A stretch of DNA of 17,093 nucleotides, from assembly GCA_009926815.1 (NCBI GenBank), contig RFOC01000019.1, positions 1-17,093 of the forward strand. Reading direction: 5' to 3'. Numbering within the stretch: position 1 is the stretch's first letter; each line of letters begins with the position of its first letter. Origin of the DNA: Planctomycetota bacterium. Lineage in GTDB: Bacteria > Planctomycetota > Phycisphaerae > Phycisphaerales > SM1A02. Positions 7,634-12,838 of this stretch are shown here, one piece after another. A program made the translations under genes and the position numbers. The notes beneath the pieces were generated by a model. It searched no databases. It worked only from the letters and a program-made list of their open reading frames with translations, and had not been told where the DNA came from.

Positions 7634-8368
7634 ATGAATCCCATTCTCCTGACAGGCATGCATGGCACCGTGGCGCCGGCCGTGGCCGCCGAACTGCAGA
7701 AGCGTGGCGCGGCGGTGGTGGCGTGGGATCGCCGGCGGGTGCCCCCCGAGCGGCCCGAGGAGGCGCGGGCCTTCCTGGACAGCGTGCAGCCCTCCGCCGT
7801 CGTGCACTGCGCCATGGGCGATCCCGGCTGGGCGGCGTGGCTGGCCCAGGCGTGCGCTCGCCAGGACCGACCGTTCCTGTTCACGGGTTCCGCGTCCGTG
7901 TACGGCAAGCATCAGACCGGCCCCTTCACTCCGGATCAGGTGCCCGAGCCGGATGACGACTATGGCCGGTACAAGCTGGACTGCGAGCGCCGTGTCCGCG
8001 AGGCGAACCCAGGGGCCCGCATCGTGCGCCTGGGCTGGCAGATCGCGCTCCGACCGGGCGGCAACCAGATGGTCGACTTCCTCTGCCGAAGGCACGCGGA
8101 GCGGGGACACATTCACGCCAGCACGGCATGGTTCCCGGCCTGCTCGTTCCTGCATGACACGGCCCGCGTGCTGGTGGATGTGCTCGAGCGATTCGAGCCC
8201 GGCACGTACCTCCTGGATGGCAATCCCGGCATGGACTTCTTCCAGATCGTCACGGCGCTCGACCGCGCCATGCGTGCCGGCTGGACCATCCACGCCACCG
8301 ATGACTTCCGCTTCAACAACCTGATGCGAGATGATCGCCTGCCGCGAGCGGCCCTGTCGCTTGGGTGA
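7634..8368 (+). CDS. NAD(P)-dependent sugar-nucleotide reductase/epimerase (RmlD-like SDR)
   Basis: This 244-residue extended short-chain dehydrogenase has an N-terminal Rossmann motif 'LLTGMHGTVAPAVAAEL' (about residues 5-21). 'FLFTGSASVYG' (82-91) contains the catalytic Ser region, and Y110-x3-K114 in 'YGRYKLDCE' is the catalytic pair. The layout and size are closest to dTDP-4-dehydrorhamnose reductase (RmlD) and NAD-dependent epimerases. No rhamnose pathway genes are nearby, so the substrate is open. The start at 7634 gives the canonical beta-1 strand at once and has GGAG 5 nt upstream. The longer in-frame extension only shadows the divergent gene. It is followed by tRNA-Gly after 29 bp. 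The protein is slightly short for RmlD (usually 280-300 residues), mostly at the C-terminus. Confidence 0.78.
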   Translation: MNPILLTGMHGTVAPAVAAELQKRGAAVVAWDRRRVPPERPEEARAFLDSVQPSAVVHCAMGDPGWAAWLAQACARQDRPFLFTGSASVYGKHQTGPFTPDQVPEPDDDYGRYKLDCERRVREANPGARIVRLGWQIALRPGGNQMVDFLCRRHAERGHIHASTAWFPACSFLHDTARVLVDVLERFEPGTYLLDGNPGMDFFQIVTALDRAMRAGWTIHATDDFRFNNLMRDDRLPRAALSLG

Positions 8369-8387
8369 TTCGGCAAGGCCCTATACT
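8361..8387 (+). promoter_or_regulatory. Putative promoter of tRNA-Gly
   Basis: TATACT at 8382-8387 matches TATAAT in five of six positions and ends 10 nt before the tRNA. TTGGGT at 8361-8366 is a weak -35 candidate with a short 15-bp spacer, overlapping the stop codon of the reductase gene. Confidence 0.5.
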
Positions 8388-8397
8388 CATCTCGTTC

Positions 8398-8470
<73 letters not shown>

Positions 8471-8475
8471 TTGCA

Positions 8476-9105
8476 TCACGCCTTGCCTCCATCCGGTGTG
8501 TCGCGCCTTCCCCGCCCGCCGAACCGCTGATGCAGGGCTGACAGCGCGGCGTAGTCATGCGCGTCGGCGGCCCGGATCGCCTGAAGGTACGACTCACGCA
8601 CCGTGCTGGCCGTGCCGATGGTCGTCTCGGGCCACTCGATCGGCTGCCCCCCGTGCCGCTTCAGCCAGACGTTGGCCAGCATCCGCGACCAGCGTCCATT
8701 CCCATTCCGGAATGGATGAATCTGCACGGCCACGTGATGAAGTCGAACGGCCTGCTCCTCCAGGCCCATGCCGGAGCCCTTCCACGCCCGCAGATCCTCC
8801 AGCAGCGCATGGAGTCGCTCCTGAATCTCGTGTGGCCTGCAGCCAATGTTGGTCTCACCCCTGCGAAGCGTGCCTGCCCACGCCCAGACATCGCCGAACA
8901 TCTCCCCGTGCAATCGACACAGCCACGGAAAGTCGAACGGCGCCGATCTTGGCGTGGGTCGGGCAGCCAGATACTTCAGCACCGCCTTGCGGACATTCTC
9001 GGCCTCGGCCGAGTTCAATTCCGCCGTGGTACGAATGCCTTCAAGCCGCAACCCCGAGAGATCGTCCAGCGGCGTCTGACCGGGGATGGCCGGATCCGGC
9101 AGCAT
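8476..9105 (-). CDS. Fic-domain protein (mobile mystery protein B-like), toxin of a class I Fic pair
   Basis: This is a 209-residue Fic protein. Fic enzymes usually transfer AMP, or another nucleotide part, to a hydroxyl of a target protein. The Fic loop is H130-P-F-R-N-G-N-G-R-W-S-R141. The canonical loop is HxFx(D/E)GNGRxxR, so the Mg-binding acidic residue is replaced by N134. The flap that docks the target is visible as 'RRGETNIGCRP' (about 81-91). The N-terminus 'TPLDDLSGLRLEGIRTTAELNSAE' region agrees with the mobile mystery protein B family; its inhibitory helix is not in this protein but in the partner. The start at 9105 is chosen because the antitoxin stop and this ATG overlap as TGATG. 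The longer open frame to 9273 shadows the antitoxin. The pair probably forms one autoregulated mRNA. Confidence 0.88.
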   Translation of the reverse strand: MLPDPAIPGQTPLDDLSGLRLEGIRTTAELNSAEAENVRKAVLKYLAARPTPRSAPFDFPWLCRLHGEMFGDVWAWAGTLRRGETNIGCRPHEIQERLHALLEDLRAWKGSGMGLEEQAVRLHHVAVQIHPFRNGNGRWSRMLANVWLKRHGGQPIEWPETTIGTASTVRESYLQAIRAADAHDYAALSALHQRFGGRGRRDTPDGGKA

Positions 9106-9494
9106 CACGTCGACCACAGCCTGCGTCTTGAACCCGCCATCAGCTGGTGATACGACCGGTCCACAAGCTGGTCGTAGACCATGGGGTCCACCGCCTGCCC
9201 CTCCAGCGCGCTGGTGCCTTGCACAAGTCGAGCGACGTGTTCGGCCTTTCGACGAGCCTGCTGTCGGCACCACTCCTCGGACTCGACCTCCTGAACACCC
9301 AGCGACACGCCAAGCGCCTCGGCAATCGCCACCACGTTGGCGAAAGACGCCTCCGAGATCCTTCCTCCCAGGATCCTTTTCACGGACGGTTCCGACACGC
9401 CACTCCTTGCCGCGACCACGGAATGACTCATGCCAAGGGACTTCCTTCGACGGTTGAGGCGTTCGGCGAAGATCAGTGCGGTGGGTTGATCCAT
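9105..9494 (-). CDS. HTH (XRE-type) antitoxin with Fic inhibitory motif, mobile mystery protein A-like
   Basis: This is a 129-residue protein. Residues about 8-44 form an XRE-type helix-turn-helix ('SLGMSHSVVAARSGVSEPSV'). The C-terminal half is helical and contains T94-S-A-L-E98-G99, an exact match to the (S/T)xxxE(G/N) motif. In class I Fic antitoxins such as VbhA the Glu of this motif blocks ATP binding in the toxin active site. The protein therefore looks like a fusion of DNA-binding repressor and Fic inhibitor. It overlaps the Fic ATG (TGATG) and would be made first. The start at 9494 places the HTH as in relatives and sits just after an 18-bp palindrome. There is no Shine-Dalgarno, and the -10 box TATGAT ends 10 nt upstream. 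A longer reading frame to 9599 would run through the operator region and is unlikely. Confidence 0.82.
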   Translation of the reverse strand: MDQPTALIFAERLNRRRKSLGMSHSVVAARSGVSEPSVKRILGGRISEASFANVVAIAEALGVSLGVQEVESEEWCRQQARRKAEHVARLVQGTSALEGQAVDPMVYDQLVDRSYHQLMAGSRRRLWST

Positions 9495-9501
9495 GCGTTT
9501 T

Positions 9502-9519
9502 CGTATCATATATGATACG
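9502..9519. promoter_or_regulatory. Operator 1: perfect 18-bp palindrome
   Basis: CGTATCATATATGATACG is a perfect inverted repeat directly upstream of the HTH antitoxin start and covers its -10 box. This is the expected binding site for autoregulation by the encoded XRE-type repressor. Confidence 0.6.
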
Positions 9520-9532
9520 CTTGCAATTGCAA
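9505..9532 (-). promoter_or_regulatory. Promoter of the HTH-Fic operon
   Basis: On the minus strand TTGCAA (9532-9527) and TATGAT (9510-9505) are separated by 16 bp. The -10 box matches TATAAT in five of six positions. The predicted start lies only a few bases before the ATG at 9494. The -10 box overlaps the perfect palindrome, so binding there would block RNA polymerase. Confidence 0.55.
9521..9532. promoter_or_regulatory. 12-bp palindrome TTGCAATTGCAA holding -35 boxes for both strands
   Basis: This perfect palindrome contains TTGCAA in both directions. It lies midway between the two GTATC-type operators and could serve as the -35 element for the minus-strand antitoxin promoter and for a plus-strand promoter with TACTAT at 9549-9554. 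Confidence 0.4.
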
Positions 9533-9533
9533 A

Positions 9534-9553
9534 TAGTATCTCGTGATATACTA
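9534..9553. promoter_or_regulatory. Operator 2: imperfect 20-bp palindrome related to operator 1
   Basis: The half-sites tagtatctcg and tagtatatca (reverse complement of the right half) match in 8 of 10 positions and share GTAT(C) with operator 1. The centres of the two operators are 33 bp apart, close to three helical turns. Confidence 0.45.
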
Positions 9554-9639
9554 TATTGGAATTCAGCACAAAGCTTGGGTCCGTGTCCATCCTGACCACG
9601 CCCCGGATCCGCTCACCGATACCCCCAACGGTCGACCGC

Positions 9640-9645
9640 TAGTTT
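9640..9645 (+). promoter_or_regulatory. Putative leaderless -10 box (TAGTTT) for the AroE-like gene
   Basis: TAGTTT ends 6 nt before the ATG at 9652, with only a C-run between and no Shine-Dalgarno. It supports 9652 as the true start. Confidence 0.4.
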
Positions 9646-9651
9646 CCCCCC

Positions 9652-10584
9652 ATGAACGGCACCCAGCCCACCCAGCCGCATGGAGCCGGGACGAACGGTC
9701 CGATGATCGCCCCGCAGAAGTGCATGACCGGCATGCTGGGCCATCCCGTGGCCGAGAATCCCATCGACCGCATGTTCGATGCGGTCTTCGCGCATCACGG
9801 CCTGCACTGGCAGTTCTGGAAGAACGACATCGCCAACGAGGCCGACCTGGCCCTGGCCGTGAAGGCGCTTCGCCCGCTGGGCTACAGCGGCATGTGCATC
9901 ACGGTGCCCTGGAAGGTGGCGGTGATCCCCCTGCTCGACGAGATCGATGACGATGTGCGCGCCATCGGCGCCGCCAACTACATGACCATCGAGAACGGTC
10001 GCCTGATCGGCCACAACAACGACGGCAAGGGCGTGGTCAAGGCGATCGCCAAGGTGGCGCCGCTGAAGGGCCAGCGCGTGGTCATGCTGGGCGCGGGTGG
10101 CGCTGGCCGCGCCATGGCGGTCGAGATCGCCTGGGCCGGCGCCGCGCATCTCACGCTGGTCACCCGACGCGAGGCGCAGGGCCGCGAGGTGGCGGATCGC
10201 GTGCGCCAGGCCAGCGGCGTGACGTGCGAGTGGCAGGCGTGGCAGTCACCCGTTCGCCTTCCCGCTGGCACCACCATGGTGATGAACGCCACGCACCTCG
10301 GCTGCGCTCCGGAACTGGAGCAGGTTCCGCTCGACTGGGCCACGGTTGCGCCCGGATGCCTGGCGGTGGATGTCATCACCAACCCGCGACGCACGCCCTT
10401 CCTGCAAGCGGCACGCGACCACGGCTGCCCCATCGTGGACGGCGTGGAAATGCTCGTGCAACTGGCCATGCAGATCTTCGAGCGATGGACGGGCATCAAG
10501 CCCGAGGAGACGGTGTTCCAGAGCGCCGTCTCGGCCGCGCTGGGCGAGACGACCACGGCAGGACCGGACAGCCTTCAACGCTGA
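9652..10584 (+). CDS. Shikimate dehydrogenase-like protein with altered substrate site
   Basis: This is a 310-residue AroE-family protein. Canonical AroE reduces 3-dehydroshikimate with NADPH in aromatic amino acid synthesis. The catalytic Lys (K88 in 'CITVPWK'), N109 in 'GAANY' and the catalytic Asp D124 in 'HNNDG' are present. The nucleotide-binding GAGGAG (147-152) follows, then 'NATHLG' (212-217). However, the N-terminal shikimate-binding Ser pair (SxS in 'GxPIxHSxSP') is replaced in 'GHPVAENPIDRM' (30-41), and the C-terminal 'MLVxQ' Gln is Leu in 'MLVQLA'. This suggests a different substrate or a divergent paralogue. The start is supported by the TAGTTT box; later in-frame ATGs (residues 18, 25 and 28) remain possible. 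A GNAT gene follows after 39 bp. Confidence 0.8.
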   Translation: MNGTQPTQPHGAGTNGPMIAPQKCMTGMLGHPVAENPIDRMFDAVFAHHGLHWQFWKNDIANEADLALAVKALRPLGYSGMCITVPWKVAVIPLLDEIDDDVRAIGAANYMTIENGRLIGHNNDGKGVVKAIAKVAPLKGQRVVMLGAGGAGRAMAVEIAWAGAAHLTLVTRREAQGREVADRVRQASGVTCEWQAWQSPVRLPAGTTMVMNATHLGCAPELEQVPLDWATVAPGCLAVDVITNPRRTPFLQAARDHGCPIVDGVEMLVQLAMQIFERWTGIKPEETVFQSAVSAALGETTTAGPDSLQR

Positions 10585-10610
10585 GCGCGCTCCGCACGCA
10601 TCCGCGCCAG

Positions 10611-10616
10611 TAGGCT
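10611..10616 (+). promoter_or_regulatory. Putative leaderless -10 box (TAGGCT) for the GNAT gene
   Basis: TAGGCT ends 7 nt before the ATG at 10624 in the 39-bp gap after the AroE-like gene. It suggests the acetyltransferase is also transcribed independently. Confidence 0.4.
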
Positions 10617-10623
10617 CGGTGCC

Positions 10624-11139
10624 ATGGTGCTCACCGTCCGCGCGATCGAGCCACGCGACCTGCCCGAGATCCAGGCCGAACTCCGCCGTCACTGGCACGA
10701 CACGCGGATCTGGTCCCTGGGCCGCTGCCACCACGCCGACCAACTGCCCGGATTCGTGGCCGAAGCCAACGGCACCTTCGCCGGCCTGATCACCCTGAAC
10801 ATGGACCCCGGCGGCTGGCAGTGCGAGGTGATCACCCTGAGCAGCCGCGCCTCCGCGCCAGGCATCGGTGCCGCGCTTCTGACCGCTGCGGAGAGCCACG
10901 CGCGGACGGCCGGCTGCCGACGCATCTACCTGACCACCACCAACGACAACAGCCGCGCCATCCGCTTCTACCAGCGACAGGGCTGGCGATTCGCCGCCCT
11001 GCACAAGGGCATCGTCGACCGCGTCCGCAGGCTGGTGCCCGACCTGCCGCTGCGCGGCCACGACGGCATCCAGATCCGCGACGAGATCGAGTTCGAGCGC
11101 TGGTTCATGGATGATGAGGCGGGTCGCCCGGCCAGCTGA
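10624..11139 (+). CDS. GNAT-family N-acetyltransferase
   Basis: This 171-residue protein is predicted to transfer an acetyl group from acetyl-CoA to an amine; the substrate is unknown. Motif A runs through 'EVITLSSRASAPGIGAALL' (about residues 68-86). It keeps the pyrophosphate-binding GIGAAL but has Ala-Ser-Ala-Pro where Q/RxxG is usual. Motif B is 'NDNSRAIRFYQRQGWRF' (107-123), the classic acceptor-side strand and helix with the Tyr and the 'GW/GF' turn. About 40 C-terminal residues after the fold are acidic and unassigned. It could be a stand-alone acetyltransferase for an antibiotic, polyamine or peptide. No target can be inferred from its neighbours. Confidence 0.85.
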   Translation: MVLTVRAIEPRDLPEIQAELRRHWHDTRIWSLGRCHHADQLPGFVAEANGTFAGLITLNMDPGGWQCEVITLSSRASAPGIGAALLTAAESHARTAGCRRIYLTTTNDNSRAIRFYQRQGWRFAALHKGIVDRVRRLVPDLPLRGHDGIQIRDEIEFERWFMDDEAGRPAS

Positions 11140-11163
11140 GGCCGCGGCATGCCTCGAGCCGCC

Positions 11164-11180
11164 AGGGCTGCATCAGCCCT
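11164..11180. terminator. Small hairpin between convergent genes, weak terminator candidate
   Basis: AGGGCTG and CAGCCCT form a perfect 7-bp stem with a CAT loop. It overlaps the stop codon of the small minus-strand gene and follows the GNAT stop by 24 nt. There is no T-run on either side, so the call is tentative. Confidence 0.3.
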
Positions 11181-11409
11181 CCCGCGACATCCACTCGTCG
11201 ATCAGCCGATTCGCCCGTTCCCGCGCCTCGGCATCCGCCTTCTGCCGCACCTCGATGAGTCCAGGAGATCGCTCACCCGTGGCGACCCCACCCTCTTCAT
11301 CGGGCAATGCGGATGGATGCGCGGACGGCGACCGCCCTGTCCCACGGTGACCATCACGCTTCGCCTCACCCTGGCCGCCGCCCTCCCCTGGTGCCTTCGA
11401 TGCCGTCAT
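11173..11409 (-). CDS. Small hydrophilic protein of unknown function (78 residues)
   Basis: I do not recognise this protein. The first 50 residues are low in complexity, rich in Gly, Glu, Ser and Pro, and probably disordered. The last 27 or so ('IEVRQKADAEARERANRL' and on) should form an amphipathic, charged helix. It has no Cys, signal peptide or membrane segment. The main evidence that it is a gene is AGGAGG at 11419-11424, a perfect Shine-Dalgarno 9 nt before the ATG, in an otherwise gene-free 441-bp gap. The open frame continues upstream to 11772, but that part is a shadow of fdhD. It converges on the GNAT gene and diverges from fdhD. A DNA- or protein-binding adaptor role would be guesswork. 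Confidence 0.5.
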   Translation of the reverse strand: MTASKAPGEGGGQGEAKRDGHRGTGRSPSAHPSALPDEEGGVATGERSPGLIEVRQKADAEARERANRLIDEWMSREG

Positions 11410-11418
11410 GGCTTGGGT

Positions 11419-11424
11419 CCTCCT
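11419..11424 (-). promoter_or_regulatory. Perfect Shine-Dalgarno AGGAGG for the 78-residue gene
   Basis: AGGAGG on the minus strand lies 9 nt before the ATG at 11409. It is among the strongest ribosome-binding sites in the window and decides the start. Confidence 0.6.
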
Positions 11425-11567
11425 GATCGCGTGCCCCGGACTCCTTCGCCGGGACAGGGCAGTGTTCGTTCCAGTTCCGACTGTGCAAGCCATTCCGGTC
11501 ATTCCGCCACCATTCCCGCGCGCACCCGCGGTTCCCGGCCCTGCCCGGCCCGTCGAGAGGCCCCGAA

Positions 11568-11573
11568 TATCAT
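11568..11573 (+). promoter_or_regulatory. Putative leaderless -10 box (TATCAT) for the fdhD operon
   Basis: TATCAT ends 7 nt before the GTG at 11581. It is the only AT-rich hexamer in a GC-rich stretch and supports GTG 11581 as the start of fdhD and of the operon mRNA. Confidence 0.4.
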
Positions 11574-11580
11574 CGACGCC

Positions 11581-12456
11581 GTGCCGACCGGTCACGCCCA
11601 GGAATCCACGCCGACCCAGCGGGTGGACATCCTTCGCTGCGTTCGCGGTGCCATGGACCCGACCACGGACATCGTGGCCCTCGAGGAGCCGCTCGAGATC
11701 CGAATCGACCATCGCCAGCCCTCGGGTCGATCGTTGCGGAGCCTCTCGATCACCATGCGCACGCCGGGCCACGACGAGGAGCTCGCCGCGGGGTTCCTAT
11801 GGTCGGAGGGCATCGTGCGTGATCCGGGCGAGATCGAGCTCCTGCGATCCTGCGGGCTCGACGATGGCGTGCATGGTGCGCGACATGCCGTGCGCGTGCG
11901 GCTGGCCGATCATGTGCAGGTGGATTGGTCCACGCTCGACCGAGCCTTCCGGGCCACGAGCAGCTGCGGCGCGTGCGGCAAGGCCTCGCTCGATGCCCTG
12001 CAGGTGCGCGGCCTGCGTCCCGTGCCGCGCCATGGCCTGCGCATGAAACCCGCCACCATCACCGCCCTGCCCGAGCGACTGCGCGCCGCGCAGCGCGTGT
12101 TCGAGCAGACGGGCGGACTGCATGCCGCCGCCCTCGTCGACGCCGCCGGAGATCTGCTCGAGATCCGCGAGGACGTGGGCCGGCACAACGCGGTCGACAA
12201 GCTTCTCGGCGCACAGTTCCTTCGCGGGGCCGCTCCGCTCCGCGACCGGCTGCTGTTCCTCAGCGGACGGATCAGCTTCGAGCTCATGCAGAAGGCGGTC
12301 GTCGCCGGCGTGCCGGTCGTGGCGGCGGTGGGCGCTCCCTCGAGCATGGCCATCGAGATGGCCCATCGATTCGGCGTGACCCTGATCGGCTTCCTCCGAG
12401 GCGAGCGATTCAACGTGTATCACGGGGCCTGGCGCATCGAGGGCGACCCGGCATGA
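11581..12456 (+). CDS. fdhD: FdhD, sulfurtransferase for formate dehydrogenase-type Mo enzymes
   Basis: FdhD takes sulfur from a cysteine desulfurase (IscS in E. coli) and passes it to the Mo-bis-MGD cofactor before insertion into formate dehydrogenase. The 291-residue product has the family signatures: 'VALEEPLEIRI' (about 32-42), the sulfur-carrying C129-G-A-C132 in 'TSSCGACGK', 'REDVGRHNAVDKLLG' (196-210), 'SGRISFELMQKA' (229-240) and the terminal 'FNVYHG'. A GTG start at 11581 is preferred because 'VDILRCVRG' at residues 15-23 matches the family N-terminus and a TATCAT box ends 7 nt upstream. ATG 11653 would cut this part off. Its TGA overlaps the ATG of the next gene by 4 nt (ATGA). It is the first gene of a four-gene Mo operon. 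Confidence 0.93.
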   Translation: MPTGHAQESTPTQRVDILRCVRGAMDPTTDIVALEEPLEIRIDHRQPSGRSLRSLSITMRTPGHDEELAAGFLWSEGIVRDPGEIELLRSCGLDDGVHGARHAVRVRLADHVQVDWSTLDRAFRATSSCGACGKASLDALQVRGLRPVPRHGLRMKPATITALPERLRAAQRVFEQTGGLHAAALVDAAGDLLEIREDVGRHNAVDKLLGAQFLRGAAPLRDRLLFLSGRISFELMQKAVVAGVPVVAAVGAPSSMAIEMAHRFGVTLIGFLRGERFNVYHGAWRIEGDPA

Positions 12457-12836
12457 AGCTGCGCATCCGAGGCAACTCGCTGCGACTTCGCCTGCAGCAA
12501 TCCGAGGTGCGCACGCTGGCGGAGCGCGGCATGGTGGTGGACCAGACCTGCTTCGGCCACGCCACGCTTCGCTGCTCCATCGAACGAGATGCCTCGCTGG
12601 CCGACCTTCGGGCGGACCTGGAACCGAACTTCATCCGCATCCGTGTGCCTGCGGCGCAGGCGCTGCGATGGGCCGGGTCGGACCAGGTGGGCATGCTGAC
12701 CGAGCAGACCACGCCGGAGGGTCCGTTGGTGATCCTGGTCGAGAAGGACTTCCAGTGCCTGCAGCCCAGGGACCCCGCCCTTCGCGAGGACGACGGCGAT
12801 GCGTTCCCCAACCCGAACCCGGCATGCGGCGCGTGA
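12453..12836 (+). CDS. DUF7009-type small protein in the fdhD operon
   Basis: This 127-residue protein begins 'MKLRIRGNSLRLRLQQSEV', and its C-terminal part contains 'LVILVEKDFQCLQPRD' followed by 'DAFPNPNP'. I recall these two signatures from the DUF7009 family, whose function is unknown. The family is soluble and about 115-130 residues long, so this copy is full length. It has no signal peptide. Two Cys are near 'DQTCFGHATLRC' and one in 'EKDFQC'; a metal or sulfur role is possible but unproven. It overlaps fdhD by ATGA and the downstream oxidoreductase by GTGA or nearly so, which means tight translational coupling. Position between FdhD and its likely client suggests a helper in maturation of the Mo enzyme. 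Confidence 0.75.
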   Translation: MKLRIRGNSLRLRLQQSEVRTLAERGMVVDQTCFGHATLRCSIERDASLADLRADLEPNFIRIRVPAAQALRWAGSDQVGMLTEQTTPEGPLVILVEKDFQCLQPRDPALREDDGDAFPNPNPACGA

Positions 12837-12838
12837 GC

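Noticed and set aside
8702..8715. Perfect 14-bp palindrome CCATTCCGGAATGG
   Set aside because: It falls in the codons of the conserved Fic loop (HPFRNG), so it is explained by coding sequence.
9106..9273. N-terminal extension of the Fic gene
   Set aside because: It lies wholly inside the antitoxin gene and has no Fic family similarity; the TGATG overlap gives a natural start at 9105.
11142..11163. Hairpin GCGGC/GCCGC after the GNAT gene
   Set aside because: A 5-bp stem with a 9-nt loop and no T-run is too weak in GC-rich DNA to call.
11149..11580. Upstream extension of fdhD
   Set aside because: It is antisense to the small gene at 11173-11409, has no family similarity and would add over 140 residues to a normal-length FdhD.
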